Shown here: positions 32,661 through 43,200 of the stretch, in pieces | Layout: the number at the start of each line of letters is the position of its first letter | How positions within the stretch are numbered: the first letter of the stretch is position 1 | Assembly: GCA_019358975.1 (NCBI GenBank) | Contig: JAHHIL010000042.1 | Span: 1-51,729 of the forward strand | Length of the DNA: 51,729 nucleotides | Source of the DNA: Trichocoleus desertorum ATA4-8-CV12 | GTDB lineage: Bacteria > Cyanobacteriota > Cyanobacteriia > FACHB-46 | Reading direction: 5' to 3' | Made by a program: the position numbers and the translations under genes | The notes under the pieces: generated by a model | The model's input: only the letters and a program-made list of their open reading frames with translations | Databases searched by the model: none | What the model was told of the DNA's origin: nothing

Positions 32661-33700
32661 TGACCACCATGACGCTTGAGCAACTCAATGATGACAGGAA
32701 GATTGGTTGAACGCTCTTCCTTGCCCTCACTGTTAGATTCAGGGCGCTGAAGAAACTCCAGTGAGCTAGTTGCATCATCAAGCGGCGTCCGACCTAAAAC
32801 ATCTTTGGCGTTGCTGTTTGCCCCCTGGGCAAGCAGCGTTTCTACAAGTGCAGGGCTATCACCCTGTCTAGCTGCAATGTGTAAGGGGGTGCGACCACAA
32901 TCATTTTTAGCTGCAACGTCTGCACCTTTAGCAATTAATACTTCTGCAACTGAAGTTTGACCGTGGTAGGCTGCCAAGTGCAGTGGAAATGCTCCCCACT
33001 CGTCTAATGACCTGCGATCGCAGAAAAATCGATGGAGGAGATTCCCACTTCTTTTACTATCAACCTCAGCACCTTTGGCAATCAGCAATTCTGTAAGCGC
33101 TCGTCGGTCTGCTGCATTCTCTCGATAATACGACGTTGCAATTGCATGCAAAGGGGTGACCCTAATGAAATTCTTCACATTGGCATCGGCACCTCTAGCC
33201 AGCAAAAGTTCTACAACTTCCCGATTCTGCTGACTCGATACCTTATTTTCATCTCTGTCGATTGCCAACAAGGCTAGTGTCAGCGGCGGTGACTTTTGGC
33301 TTCGGTCCCAGTGGGTGCCGTTAATCTTTGCGCCTCGGTCGAGCAACATCTCTGCAACTTCTCGGTTGCCGAACCAAGCAGCACAGCCGAGGAGGGAGAA
33401 GGAAGGAGGCATATCCGGATCGGTGGGACTGGCGCAAATAGCGTTGGGGTTGCCGCCTTGATTTAGGTATTTCCTGACTGCATCAGCATTCCGAGCTTTT
33501 ATTGCCTCACACAACCCTAAAGGAGCAATCCCCAGTAAAGTCTTAGCTGGAGCCGGAATAGAGGCTCCCAGCATGGCAAACAGGATGATAAAGCGAACGA
33601 ACCAAATACTGAAAGCTGTTAGACCCACAATATTGACAACTCGCCAAATGAGGGGCAAGGTTTTCCGCACCGAGGACGAAGGCTCCATTAGCGAACGCAT
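32651..33700 (-). CDS. ankyrin-repeat protein with N-terminal membrane anchor
   Basis: About 349 residues. One hydrophobic segment near the N-terminus (IVGLTAFSIWFVRFIILFAM) is followed by seven or so ankyrin repeats (GCAAWFGNREVAEMLLDRGA, TPLHAIATSYYRENAADRRA, FPLHLAAYHGQTSVAEVLIA, TPLHIAARQGDSPALVETLL, TPLDDATSSLEFLQ). Ankyrin repeats bind proteins; an inner-membrane location with repeats in cytoplasm or periplasm is likely. ATG 33700 is preferred over a TTG at 33733. The target is unknown. Confidence 0.8.
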   Translation of the reverse strand: MRSLMEPSSSVRKTLPLIWRVVNIVGLTAFSIWFVRFIILFAMLGASIPAPAKTLLGIAPLGLCEAIKARNADAVRKYLNQGGNPNAICASPTDPDMPPSFSLLGCAAWFGNREVAEMLLDRGAKINGTHWDRSQKSPPLTLALLAIDRDENKVSSQQNREVVELLLARGADANVKNFIRVTPLHAIATSYYRENAADRRALTELLIAKGAEVDSKRSGNLLHRFFCDRRSLDEWGAFPLHLAAYHGQTSVAEVLIAKGADVAAKNDCGRTPLHIAARQGDSPALVETLLAQGANSNAKDVLGRTPLDDATSSLEFLQRPESNSEGKEERSTNLPVIIELLKRHGGQQE

Positions 33701-33783
33701 AACAAATGAAGATGACTGGCTGCCTAGGGACAACTACACACTATTGTGAAAGATTCCGCAAATGAGGAGTTAACTGAGGAGCA

Positions 33784-34463
33784 TCAATGCCAAAGCTCTG
33801 CCTGCTTCTTTTTCAGGCTTTGAATGTGACGCATGATGACTGCCAAAGGATTAATCCCCTGTATGAGTAGCAATCCTATCCAGCAAAGCAGTTTGAGTTG
33901 GCTAAAAGCAGAAGGACGAGTGAGGCTTTCGTGGATCGCAATTCGGGCTTCATCCAAAAAGCTGTCGTATTCCTCCACAATGGGAGCGTCATGAAAGACC
34001 CGCCCATTAATGCCATTCACACCACTCACCCAATGGTTTCCCATTTGAATTCTATCGAGCTGAGCCACTTCCAGGTGATAGAGGTCGTGATAGTGAATCC
34101 AAACATTTCGGACTTTGACCCCTCTCTTCCCGATTTTGATGGGAATCAGGCTAATACTACCTAGTTCCTGCTTCAGCTTCACTGTTTTGGCATGATTGGT
34201 GCAATGGGCTAGCCCACCTTTCACCAGCGCCAGCAGTTTTCTGTGAAGGTGACTATACCAGGCGGCCCATTGTCCTTTTCCAGAAATGCCTGACCTCAAT
34301 CGTTGATTCTGGTTTTGCTGAGACACGAGTGTTGAGTTGGAGGGTTCGTCTAACAACAGGGGCAGATAGTAAGGAAACCTGGTGAAGCACAGGGGCGATC
34401 GCCTCCAAGGCTGAGGTTCTGTTTGAGTGAGGCACTCTCTCAACTGTTGTTTGAGGTGATGAC
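33784..34463 (-). CDS. unidentified protein, 5' end possibly replaced by IS4
   Basis: About 225 residues, no family recognised. It is rich in His, Gln and Leu in the first half (HHLKQQLRECLTQTE), has a conserved-looking centre (RNVWIHYHDLYHLEVAQLDR, GNHWVSGVNGINGRVFHDAP) and one hydrophobic helix near the C-terminus (LKLLCWIGLLLIQGINPLAV). The apparent start TTG 34479 lies inside the terminal repeat of the IS4-type element, so the native N-terminus is probably lost and this is a truncated gene. It could alternatively be part of the same locus as the AIPR gene on the other side of the element. Confidence 0.4.
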
Positions 34464-35172
34464 GCTGCTTGACTGACAAAAGTCTTAGCGATTGAAACGA
34501 AAGCTAGGAGGGAAGAGGAGCTTGGTTTAAGCTGATCAGTTACCACACTCATTAGCAAGACCAATGGCTCCTACTTCCCGTCTTTATGATGCGTTGCATG
34601 ATTTTCTGAGTCAATGCCAAGACCGCTGGTGCGATGTTCGACATTTGCAAACGTTGTGCTGGATGATGGTCGGCATCATCCACCGTCAAAAGCTTCATCT
34701 CAATGGATTTGGGGTGTATGTTCTGAGCCGAGCCACCTATGCTCAGTCCCACCAACGACGCTTTCGCTGGTGGTTGTCCAATCGGCGCATTGACGTAGTA
34801 TCCGTTCATCAGGAGCTGATGGCTCAAGCTTTGTCTCAATGGGGCAAGGAGCGACTGTATTTGAGCCTGGACACAACTGTGGTCTGGAATTGTTTTTGCC
34901 TGGTTTGGGTTGGGGTGGTCTATCGAGGACGAACCATTCCCATCGCTTGGAGAGTCGTCCGCTCAAGCGAGCAGTAGCGTGCGATTATGGACGATTCAGC
35001 GGGTGCTACGGCAAGCGGCAAAAGTGATGCCAGAAGGAACAACGGTCGTGTTGCTAGCAGACCGGGGTTTTGCCGATGGCAAGTTGATGAAGTATCTCAA
35101 GGAAACCTTGGTTTGGCATTTTCGCATCCGCATCAAACGCTCGTTTCAGTTTCAACTGTCAGGGAGTTGGTA

Positions 35173-36305
35173 AGTAGCTGGGACTAATTAAATATAAGAT
35201 GATATAGATCCTCTAAACGGAGTTTTCTATCCATTTATGCCTGCTCCTATTCGGATTATCTTAAGCGAAGCAGAGGACTCCATGTTGAGCGAGTTGCGAG
35301 TTGCCCAAACGGTACCACAACGGACCCGTGACCGGGCTCATATGATCCGCTTAAATGCACAGGGGTGGAACGTCCCTGCGATCGCTGAAATTTATGAGTG
35401 TCATGAGCATACCGTTAGAGCCACGTTACGGCGCTGGCAAGCAGGCGGATTGAGTGGGTTATGGGAAGCGCCAAGACGAGGCGCGAAGGTGACCTGGAGT
35501 GAAGCTGACAAGCAACTGCTAGAGACGTGGGTTGAGTCAGATCCTCGCACCTACAACAGCACTCAACTCGCCCGTAAGCTGCAACAACAAAAGCAAATCA
35601 TACTCTCACCCGATTGGATTCGACGGGTGATGAAAAAAAGGGCTTTCGTTGGAAACGCACCCGCCATAGTCAGCGAAACAAACAGGACTTGCTCCAGAAG
35701 CAATCCAAGCAAGCAGACTTAGAACTGTTGCAGCAAGACGCACAAGAGCAACACATCGAGCTGAAGTATTTAGATGAATCGGGGTTTTGTCTGTGGAGCC
35801 CGGTGAGCTACAGCTACAGTCGCATCAGGACCCAGAAATGCCTGGAGCAAACGCAGCAACGCTACGGGAGTCGAATTAGCATTTTGGGTCTTTGGCAACC
35901 GGATGAACGCTTCGAGTATGCCCTGGTACAAGGAGGATTTAAGAGCGCAAGCTACATCAACGTGATGGATTGGGTTGCAGCGAGAGCGGCTGAAACACTC
36001 CAACAAACGGGACGGCTCACCGTTATCGTGCAAGACAATGGACCCATTCACACCAGCAAACTCGTCCGTCACCAGTGGTCACGGTGGCAAGAACAAGGAT
36101 TATTCATTTTCTTTTTGCCTGCTTATTGCTCACAGATGAACCCTATCGAAGGACAGTGGCATCAACTCAAGGCGCATGAAATTGCATGACGAATGTTTGA
36201 CAATGAATATGACTTAGCCCTTGCTGTGATGAATGGTATGGAATCACGAAGTCAACAAAGTGGATATACGCTAGAGCGTTTTAAGTTTAAATTATCCTAG
36301 CTACT
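35173..36305 (+). mobile_element. IS630-family insertion sequence inside the IS4
   Basis: 1133 bp flanked by TA duplications (35171-35172 and 36306-36307). Terminal repeats are AGTAGCTGGGACTAATTAAA at left and AGTAGCTAGGATAATTTAAA (complement) at right. The sharp TA duplication is the hallmark of IS630/Tc1 elements. It carries a two-frame transposase (next entry). Confidence 0.9.
35237..36300 (+). CDS. IS630 transposase, two frames with -1 shift and a premature TGA
   Basis: ORF A (35237-35722) has the helix-turn-helix (VPAIAEIYECHEHTVRATLR). ORF B is entered by a -1 shift at the A7 run 35633-35639 and carries the DDE residues: YLDESGFCLW, VIVQDNGPIHTSK and MNPIEGQWHQLK. Such A6-7G slippery sites are normal in IS630. 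ORF B stops at TGA 36187-36189, but the same frame continues as RMFDNEYDLALAVMNGMESR to TAG 36300, so a nonsense change (HEIA-stop-RMFD, where relatives usually have Gly) removes 36 residues. Activity is therefore doubtful. Confidence 0.8.
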
Positions 36306-36881
36306 TACAAGGTCTCATCAGTCCGACTCCAACCCGGACAAGCCTACTTCACTCCCGCTGTCTCTTTGGGTGAAAGGAAGCCCTATGCCAATGTTTATCT
36401 GGCCTTTGCTCATGACCAAACCAGTGATGAGGATTGGGTGATTGTCAGTGACGAACCGACCACTTTACAAACCTTTGCCCAATACCGACTCAGGTTCCAA
36501 GTGGAAGAATCCTTTTTAGACCTCAAATCTAATGGCTTCAGCCTCGAGGCGTCACGCTTACGAGACAAGTTTGCGTTGACTCAACTGTGTGGTGTCATCG
36601 CTCTGATGATGCTGTTTCTGGTGCTGCAAGGCACTCAGGTGGTGACATCAGGCCAGCATCGTTTAGTCGACGCTTACTGGAGTCGGGGCATGAGTTACCT
36701 CAAGTTAGGCTGGAATTGGATTTGTCTAGCTCTCACTCGACAGTGGAAACTCTCTCTTTTTCAGTTTCTATCGAGTGCGCCCGACCCGCAACCTGCGATC
36801 GCTTCTCAACGACAACGTGATCGCCTCTTAAATCGTGAATTTACCGTTCTTAGCCGCATTCCAGCTTCTTAGTTTTGTCAG

Positions 36882-37925
36882 TCAAGCAGCTCCAAAGCCA
36901 GCAGGTGCAGTTTTCAATAGAATCACACGAATTGAAACACGAACCTTTCCAAGACTTGCATCATCGTCAACTTTGGACAACGAACTCACTGTCTGAGCAC
37001 CGTTTACAATAGAAGCGCCCTTAAAACTAAATATTCCAGAAGAACGTGACGCTGCTCCTGCAGGTGCTTTGGCAGCCTCCTCAGCTACCAAGGTAATACC
37101 GTTGTTGAAGTACCAAAAGTTTTCAGGAGCAGTTGCTGCGGTCTGTTTGATTTGGCTGTTAACTTCAGTGCCACCTAGAGACTGTCGAATATTCTTAGCC
37201 AATAACCCTTTCCCGTGTGTCTTTCACCACTCCTTCAACTGCAAGCCATCCACTATTCCAAAATAAGCAGGGTATGGAGTGGCAACATATGACCAGTCCA
37301 ATATATTAGCATCAAGAGTTAGATTGCCTTGAAAGGGATCAGAGGCAAGTTTAGAGTAAACTTCTGATAAACCCATGATTTCACTTGATGCAATAGCATC
37401 CGGATCATCACCATTTATCTCATCTAAGACTTTTTGAATTACTGACTGGCCATGTTTAGCAAGCGAACTTGCTCCAGTAGATATCAGTACAAGATGAACA
37501 GATGTTCCGGGTATATTGATTCTTATAAAGATATCGCTTAGTGGCCCCTGTAGCCCTGAATCAAAGCTTGTTTGGTCTTGTTCAATAACGTCCTTAACAC
37601 CTTTCGTAAACGCGCCAATATCTTTGGCCTCTGGCTCCCCTGAGCCTTTGGAAATCCATTTTGACTGCACAAGTATGACTCTAGAGTCTGATGGATCGAA
37701 ATACGCTGCATCTATACCGTTATCGCCAGAACCATCCCATACGGCTGTAGCTGCCTCCTTTTCACTGCAACCAGTTTGAAGATAGATAGCAAATGCTGCA
37801 AGGCATCGACTGAGTATTTTAGTCTCTCGTTGTGAGTCATTTGTACCGATCTTACTTAAATCAAGATGGGCCTCAAACATCTCAAGGAGCTTGCTCTTAA
37901 TTTGCTTGACTTTCAACGATGACAT
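36882..37925 (-). pseudogene. AIPR-type abortive infection protein, interrupted
   Basis: Two parts of one frame. 37925-37224 carries an N-terminal nuclease-like region DGSGDNGIDAAYFDPSD followed by VILVQSKWISK (a D...QxK pattern of PD-(D/E)XK/Mrr-type enzymes). After an in-frame TGA at 37224-37226, the same frame continues as THGKGLLAKNIRQSLGG, FWYFNNGITLVAEEA and FKGASIVNGAQTVSSL, the AIPR signature. The C-terminus ends GFGAA-stop inside the IS4 terminal repeat, so ~200 or more residues are missing. AIPR proteins are linked to phage resistance. ATG 37925 starts the frame. It is doubly inactivated. Confidence 0.8.
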
Positions 37926-38014
37926 CTACTGTTACTCCTAGAAGGTAATACAAAAAGAGAACGATTTGGTTTCGAGTGCGACTACATCTGAGAATGGCTT
38001 GCAACTCACTTGCT

Positions 38015-38494
38015 TTAGTCTCGCGATCGCCAACTACAAATTTTTTCGTTATCCTGCCCCACATTTTCGTCCATCATAATGAACCGCTCAGTTAGCTTCC
38101 TATCTTTGAATTCCATTCGTATCTCAACTGATCTAGTGTCGTCCTTGTCTGTCCAAATCAACGTCCCAAAACTTGGATCTTGATAAGTTAAAAAAGGCTG
38201 GTCGGGTGGTTTACTAATCTGCTCCTGAGTCTCCTCTGGGGATGAGCCAATAGGTACGGTAAGAATACGATTAAAAAGCTCACTGTCAGCAATGGCCTGT
38301 GGCAGCTCGCAAGGCTTGCCAGCAGGTACCAATGTTTTGCCATTGACAACAGTTGTTCCTGGGGACTGGGCAGTTGCAACTGTACTTGGGGTTGCAGGGG
38401 ATGGGTTTTGAGTTGCTGTTGGCGTTCGACCACAGCCCAACAATGCCAAGGTAAACGCGATCGCAACTAACGGGGAATACCTCATACTTTTCAC
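38015..38494 (-). CDS. small lipoprotein
   Basis: 159 residues with a signal peptide ending in the lipobox LALLGCG (Cys ~21). A Pro/Thr/Ala-rich linker follows, then a domain with NGKTLVPAGKPCELPQAIAD and DPSFGTLIWTDKDDTRSVEI. It should be lipid-anchored in the periplasm or outer membrane. No named family was recognised. The two Cys in the mature part (CELP, KICSW) could form a disulfide. It lies 23 bp downstream of the next gene on the same strand and may be co-transcribed with it. Confidence 0.7.
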   Translation of the reverse strand: MKSMRYSPLVAIAFTLALLGCGRTPTATQNPSPATPSTVATAQSPGTTVVNGKTLVPAGKPCELPQAIADSELFNRILTVPIGSSPEETQEQISKPPDQPFLTYQDPSFGTLIWTDKDDTRSVEIRMEFKDRKLTERFIMMDENVGQDNEKICSWRSRD

Positions 38495-38516
38495 TCGTCA
38501 GGGCATATACAAAATA

Positions 38517-39270
38517 TCACTGTTGGGGTTGAGGCTGCGGCGTTTGCGCTGGTTCAGGTTGTGGAGCTGGAGCGCTACCAACAAAACTACTCCAAAGTAC
38601 TTGCCCGGTTAGACCTACACTGTTCTGCGAGGCATGACTCAAGAACTCCTCCTTTGACTGATAGGGAGCACCGTTCTTAATTGCTCTGATTTGGCTTTCG
38701 GTGACGACTCCAAACCGCTTTTTGATGTCATCGTTCGATGGATTGCCTGCCAGGAATTCATTAACCTGCTTCAGGGTTTTAGTATCTGCCACGGTGGATG
38801 TCACCTTTGGGGCACCGACACGCCTGAGATCAATGCCACAAGAGCCAAAGTTAGCTAGCCGCTCACCGGCGGTCGGATGTTTGGAGCGATCGAAAACTTC
38901 GCTTTTTTCATCCAAAGCTTGATTGACTACGGCATTATAGATGAGCTCATAATCTGCCTTGGTTGCCGCTAGCTGAGTCTGTAGGTTTTGAGGAAGCTGG
39001 GAAACGTCGCCGCTTAGGATGGCATTAGCATACTTGCGGGTCAGGATGGTATTGCCAACGCCATCTTCACCCAGTGCCATTACAGCAGCCAAATCACGCT
39101 TGAGCTTTTGCTGAAGTCCTGGGTCTTGCAACAACTTGCTGCTGAACATCCCCCCGATCGCGGCTTGGGTAAAAGTAGCTGAGTCGAGCTGAGCGATCGC
39201 TGTAGTCGTTTCAGCCGTTTCTCCACTTTCCGGTACTGTTGGGGGATTGGCTCGTCTCGCCCCGAATCGT
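38517..39270 (-). pseudogene. C-terminal half of a protein related to 46262-47740
   Basis: About 245 codons on the minus strand. The open frame from ATG 39149 encodes 210 residues, and homologous sequence extends upstream without a start (TTAIAQLDSATFTQAAIGGM) to about 39270. It matches residues ~265-492 of the protein at 46262-47740: shared LLQDPxLQxKL, DRSKxPTAxERLAxFGSCG, DEKS and NGxPYQSKE. The first ~265 residues, including the tube-like domain, are missing. A possible matching N-terminal piece lies at 47760-47872 on the same strand. A Pro/Gln-rich tail ends the protein. Confidence 0.7.
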
Positions 39271-39288
39271 CTACCCTACGAATCAGCT

Positions 39289-39474
39289 CTAAGGCTGTTC
39301 AGCATTTATAAAAAATTCTTCTATTCCAGATATGTCCAGCTTTAGAAATCCATCTTGCAAGGTAATAACTCGATAAATTAGCTCTGAATCACCAGATTCA
39401 TCAGCTTCGCGTAGAATCTCATTCAACGTAATAATCAGAGCTTTTGTATTCCAGATTTTACGAGAGTTGTTTCC
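39289..39474 (-). pseudogene. detached C-terminus of the Avs-like NTPase
   Basis: Minus-strand frame reading NNSRKIWNTKALIITLNEIL, READESGDSELIYRVITLQD, GFLKLDISGIEEFFINAEQP-stop at 39289. It has no start codon and abuts the IS1 element. The large NTPase gene at 40204-44643 ends abruptly inside the other end of the same IS, so this ~60-residue segment is best explained as its original C-terminus. Confidence 0.6.
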
Positions 39475-40205
39475 GGCGTTGCAGAATAGAAGTATGAATT
39501 GAGGCTATTCTTGATGCAATGTCCTGAGTGTGGCTCCACTCATATCCGTAAGAATGGGAAAAAGCGAGGTAAACAGAATCACATCTGCGTGACTTGCTCT
39601 CGCCAGTTCCTCGACCACTACGAGCCTCACCTAGGCTACTCGGATGAGGTCAAACGAGAATGCTTGAAGATGTACGTCAACGGCATGGGATTCCGTGGCA
39701 TTGAACGAGGTCATTGCGAGTGCATCACACCACTGTGATTAACTGGGTCAAACAAGTGGCTCAGCATCTCCCCGATGCTTATGACCCAGAAACAGTTCCG
39801 CAGGTCGGAGAACTGGATGAACTGGAAACCTTTGTTGGGGCTAAAAAAACAAAATCTGGCTCTGGACGGCAGTTGACCACTTCACCTGTGGAATTTTAGG
39901 GTGGGTGTTAGGGGATCACAGCGCCGAGACCTTTACTCCCTTATGGGCAATTGTCGCTCAATGGCAGTGCTACTTCTATGTGACGGATGGATGGAGTGTT
40001 TATCCTGGTTTTATTCCAGAGGGTGACCAGATTGTGAGCAAGACCTACATGACCCGAGTCGAGTCAGAAAATACCCGCTTACGGCACTATCTAGCTCGTC
40101 TGCATCGCAAGACGTTGTGCTATTCCAAGAACGAGGAAATGCTGAGACACTCGATTCGCTTGTTACTTCACTACTTGAAATTCTGGGATGTACCTGTTCC
40201 AGCTT
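39475..40205 (+). mobile_element. IS1-family insertion sequence
   Basis: A ~730-bp element containing an IS1-type transposase in two or three frames. It splits the 3' end of the Avs-like gene. The exact ends are uncertain: a weak terminal similarity was seen but no convincing inverted repeat or 8-9 bp duplication. Confidence 0.6.
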
Positions 40206-40207
40206 AG
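39511..40207 (+). pseudogene. IS1-family transposase in three frames
   Basis: Begins MQCPECGSTHIRKNGKKRGK with a zinc-finger-like CPxC...CxxC, then SRQFLDHYEPHLGYSDEVKR. The frame shifts near 39715 (GFRGIERG to VHHTTVINWVKQ) and again by -1 at the A7C run near 39844 (FVGAKKTK to WLWTAVDHFTCGILGWVLGD), ending LLHYLKFWDVPVPA. The second shift resembles the programmed A6C slippage of IS1. The first looks like a true indel, so the element is probably dead. Confidence 0.75.
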
Positions 40208-43200
40208 TTCATACCTTCATTCAGCAATGCCTTGTTTCCTTCCTCTAGTTTTTTAAGCAATGTCTCCAGAAACTCTAGCGTGGACAATGGATTTCGGTAC
40301 GCTTTATAACTTAACCATTCAAGAAAATCATGAATATCGCGTCTCTCTACAAGAACTGGCAAAGCATTAAGAAATGCAACGACCAGTTCGTGCTGAATAG
40401 CTTCCCTATTACTCTCCTTGCCAAAGCATTCCTCAACTTCTTGAAGAACCAAGTCCGACATATTAGCTTGTTGTAAGATATTAATTAGTCCGGTATGACA
40501 AGCTGTTGTATGTTGCCGTTCGTCCAAATTAGATTTAAAGACTTGGGCAGCTCCTTTCCAAGCATCAGCATTAGTTGTTCTCAAAGTGCTAAAGAGCCGT
40601 TCTTGACTAATGTATCTCGCCAAACTAGCTAATGTTGCAAGACGACCCCAAACACTGCCAGCTTCTTCAACGCCCTCATTTAGAAGACGGTTCAAATATG
40701 GTTCAACTAGATTGAAATTTTCCCGATACTGATAGTAGAAACAAAGCTCTGCATACTCCCAAAGACGAGGTTGTGGCTCTTGAAAGACAGCAGCTAGCAA
40801 TTTCCATCCAAGACTGGGGTGTTTATATATAAGAAAAGGAAGCCGTTCGAGAACAGGAATCCGCACGTAGATTGCCGGATCACGAGCAAGATGGTGCAGA
40901 AGAGATGGTAGTAACTCAGGCAGTTCCTGTTCTTGCTCTAAAAGCTTATTACAAAGGATCATTGCACTCTCAGCTGCAACACCACAAGGTGAGTTGATAG
41001 CAGTGGAGCGGAGATCTCGGCTATCGTTACTAGTCTGCCTATCGCTAGGAAATTTAGCACGAAGCCAAAAGAGCAATAACGTTAGGCGCTCAGCTGAGAT
41101 CGAATTTTCTAGAACAACGCAGCAAGCTTCTAGGGCTGAACTAACTACTTTAAGATCTTTCCAGATGATGCGATATCGCTCTAGTAAGCAAAGCAAAGCA
41201 GATGCAAGCATACCTCCTTCAGGTAATGGCTCCATGGGTTCCCACGGCTTGCTTGGACTAAGATTGCTGAATCGGTAGCGTAGATGAACTGCAATACCTT
41301 CAATAAGAGCGTGTATGTGCTCCTGACACAAATTTTTCTCTATAAACCAAGGAAATAAGCTTAAAAAGCGTATAGGTTCAAGTGAACAGGCTTCACGTAC
41401 AACACTTCTTACCTCACTAAACCCACCCACTAAGTCTCGATCAAACGGGTCTCGCATTGGGTATTGCTCGTAGTATTGCAATAAGCGCAAAAGAGCTTGA
41501 TCCGAAAGCCTGAGTAAGTCTTGAGGGGAGAATGGCGGCATTACCAAACCACCAGAACTTTGAATCGTTGGTGAAGGTTGGGTATAGCCCAAACGATTTT
41601 GCCAAATGTCAATAAAAGCTTGGGTTGTCGATGTTCGAAATATTGAGGGAATTAAGGAGAGAAGGTTGTATGCCTTGCGAGAAGCCCAAACTACCACGTC
41701 ATTGCTCTCATTTTGATATTGAAGAGAATACATGGCTATATTTTCAGTCCGTAATGCTGAAACAAGCTCTTGGTTAGTTGTTTGCACTGATTCAGAGATA
41801 TAGGGGTAGGCCATCTGCATTAACTTCCCTAATTCATAACTAAGATCGCTCTCGTTAAGGAGTACTCGATCTTGGAGTTGAGCCTCTATCCCAAATATAT
41901 TTTCTTCAAGATTTTCTTTGTAAGCTTGAATTAAGAGGTAACGAATGCCAGCTTCTTGACTGCCGCGTAGGCTTAGCTCGTTTGCCTGCCACCAAACGTC
42001 ATTCTGCCGAGATCGCTGTTTCAGCGCTTCCTCTAAGGCACTGAATAGAACCTTAAGATTATCTCCAGAATGAATGTCTTGCCTGCTGTGCTTATATATC
42101 CAAGATGTATCACGCAAAAACTCGTTTTTCAGACTGCCTTCGTCGCAGTCCATAAAGCGGTTATTGCTCCAATCTTCTAGGCTAACTAGCGCTAGCGTTA
42201 GAAGCTTCTCGGACGTGACTAAGCGTTCTGCCAAGAAATTTTCTGTATAAAAAGTGTGAGGTGTACAACGCAATTTATTACGCAGGTCCAAGCGCCCCTC
42301 ATGTTCAGAGAAAATGTCCTTAGTAATATATCTCCAGAGCAAATCATCCCCAGAGTTCGTAGCTTCCACCCATTGGCTAAGAGACTTGCCGAGCAAAGAA
42401 CTGCGATCGCTGTTGGAGTATTGCACTAAGCTTTCTAGCAGTGATTGAATATCCTGGGTACTCCAAGCATTAAATTTGTCTAAGCCGTGGCAAATGATTT
42501 CAACAATATGTTGGTTGTCTATCCATTGACATACAATTGCTTCCTGCCATAGCTTAATTACTTCAGTTGGGTATTGATTTGCCCAAGCACCTAATTGCCA
42601 ACAAAACTGTCGCAACCAGCCTTCTCGCTCCTGCAAGGCTTTGACCTCCGGCAACCAGTATTTTTGAAGGATTTGGAACCAGGCATTTCCATGTACACTT
42701 GCAAACAGCCGACGAAATAAATCAGGGTAGCTTTGAAAGATTCGGCGTAATAGCCGCCAATCTTCTGCTCCTGGTTCAATTTCAGCAAGAGACTGACAGA
42801 TTAAACGTTTAACATGATATGCAACTTCTGTATGTGATAAAACTTCCCATACTTGATGCCTAAACTTACTTGGTTCATGGGTACGTAGAAAGAAGAAAAA
42901 AGCCCGGACTACTGGCCGAATGAAGGGAAGTTGAGGATATTCAAGAATGAACTGCGCTAAGGTTTTTCTCTCCGCCAGAGTTGCTCGAACAACAAGACAA
43001 TCTATTAAAGTTTGATGGCTAAATGACAAAGTACCAGGCACAGGACTCCATAGAACCTCTTGACTAATTAGCCGTCTAACTACATCCTCGCTACACCGAA
43101 AAGTTTCTTTATGACAAGATTGGCTTCTGTGTTTCACAAAGTATTTTGCCATGTCCTGCAATGCAGTCATAGCACCATTACCTAAATTAGGATTTTGAAC

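Larger units (their letters stand above)
34564..36872 (+). pseudogene. IS4-type transposase, frameshifted and split by IS630
   Basis: Three pieces form one transposase. Piece 1, 34564-34977, holds the first catalytic Asp (LYLSLDTTVVWN). After a one-base frameshift near 34965, piece 2 to 35172 holds the second Asp (VVLLADRGFADGKLM). After the IS630, piece 3, 36308-36872, holds the third catalytic motif (YRLRFQVEESFLDLKSNGFS; the Y-x(2)-R-x(3)-E-x(6)-K signature of IS4). Precise removal of the IS630 with one TA restores the frame as GSWYKVSSVRLQPG. The frameshift means the IS4 was already dead or died separately. Confidence 0.8.
34464..36890 (+). mobile_element. IS4-type element carrying a nested IS630
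   Basis: Inverted terminal repeats GCTGCTTGACTGACAAAA at 34464-34481 and its complement at 36873-36890 (18 bp, perfect) enclose a transposase gene that is itself split by an IS630 at 35173-36305. Without the IS630 the element is ~1.3 kb. Flanks show no clear target duplication. It interrupts or truncates the AIPR gene on its right side. Confidence 0.75.

Noticed and set aside
10250-37226. Possible TGA recoding, since TGA interrupts four genes (WD40 tail, ankyrin cassette, IS630, AIPR)
   Set aside because: The expected residues at these sites differ (Trp, an uncertain residue, Gly, uncertain), many intact genes here end in TGA, and all four genes show other damage. Ordinary decay explains it.
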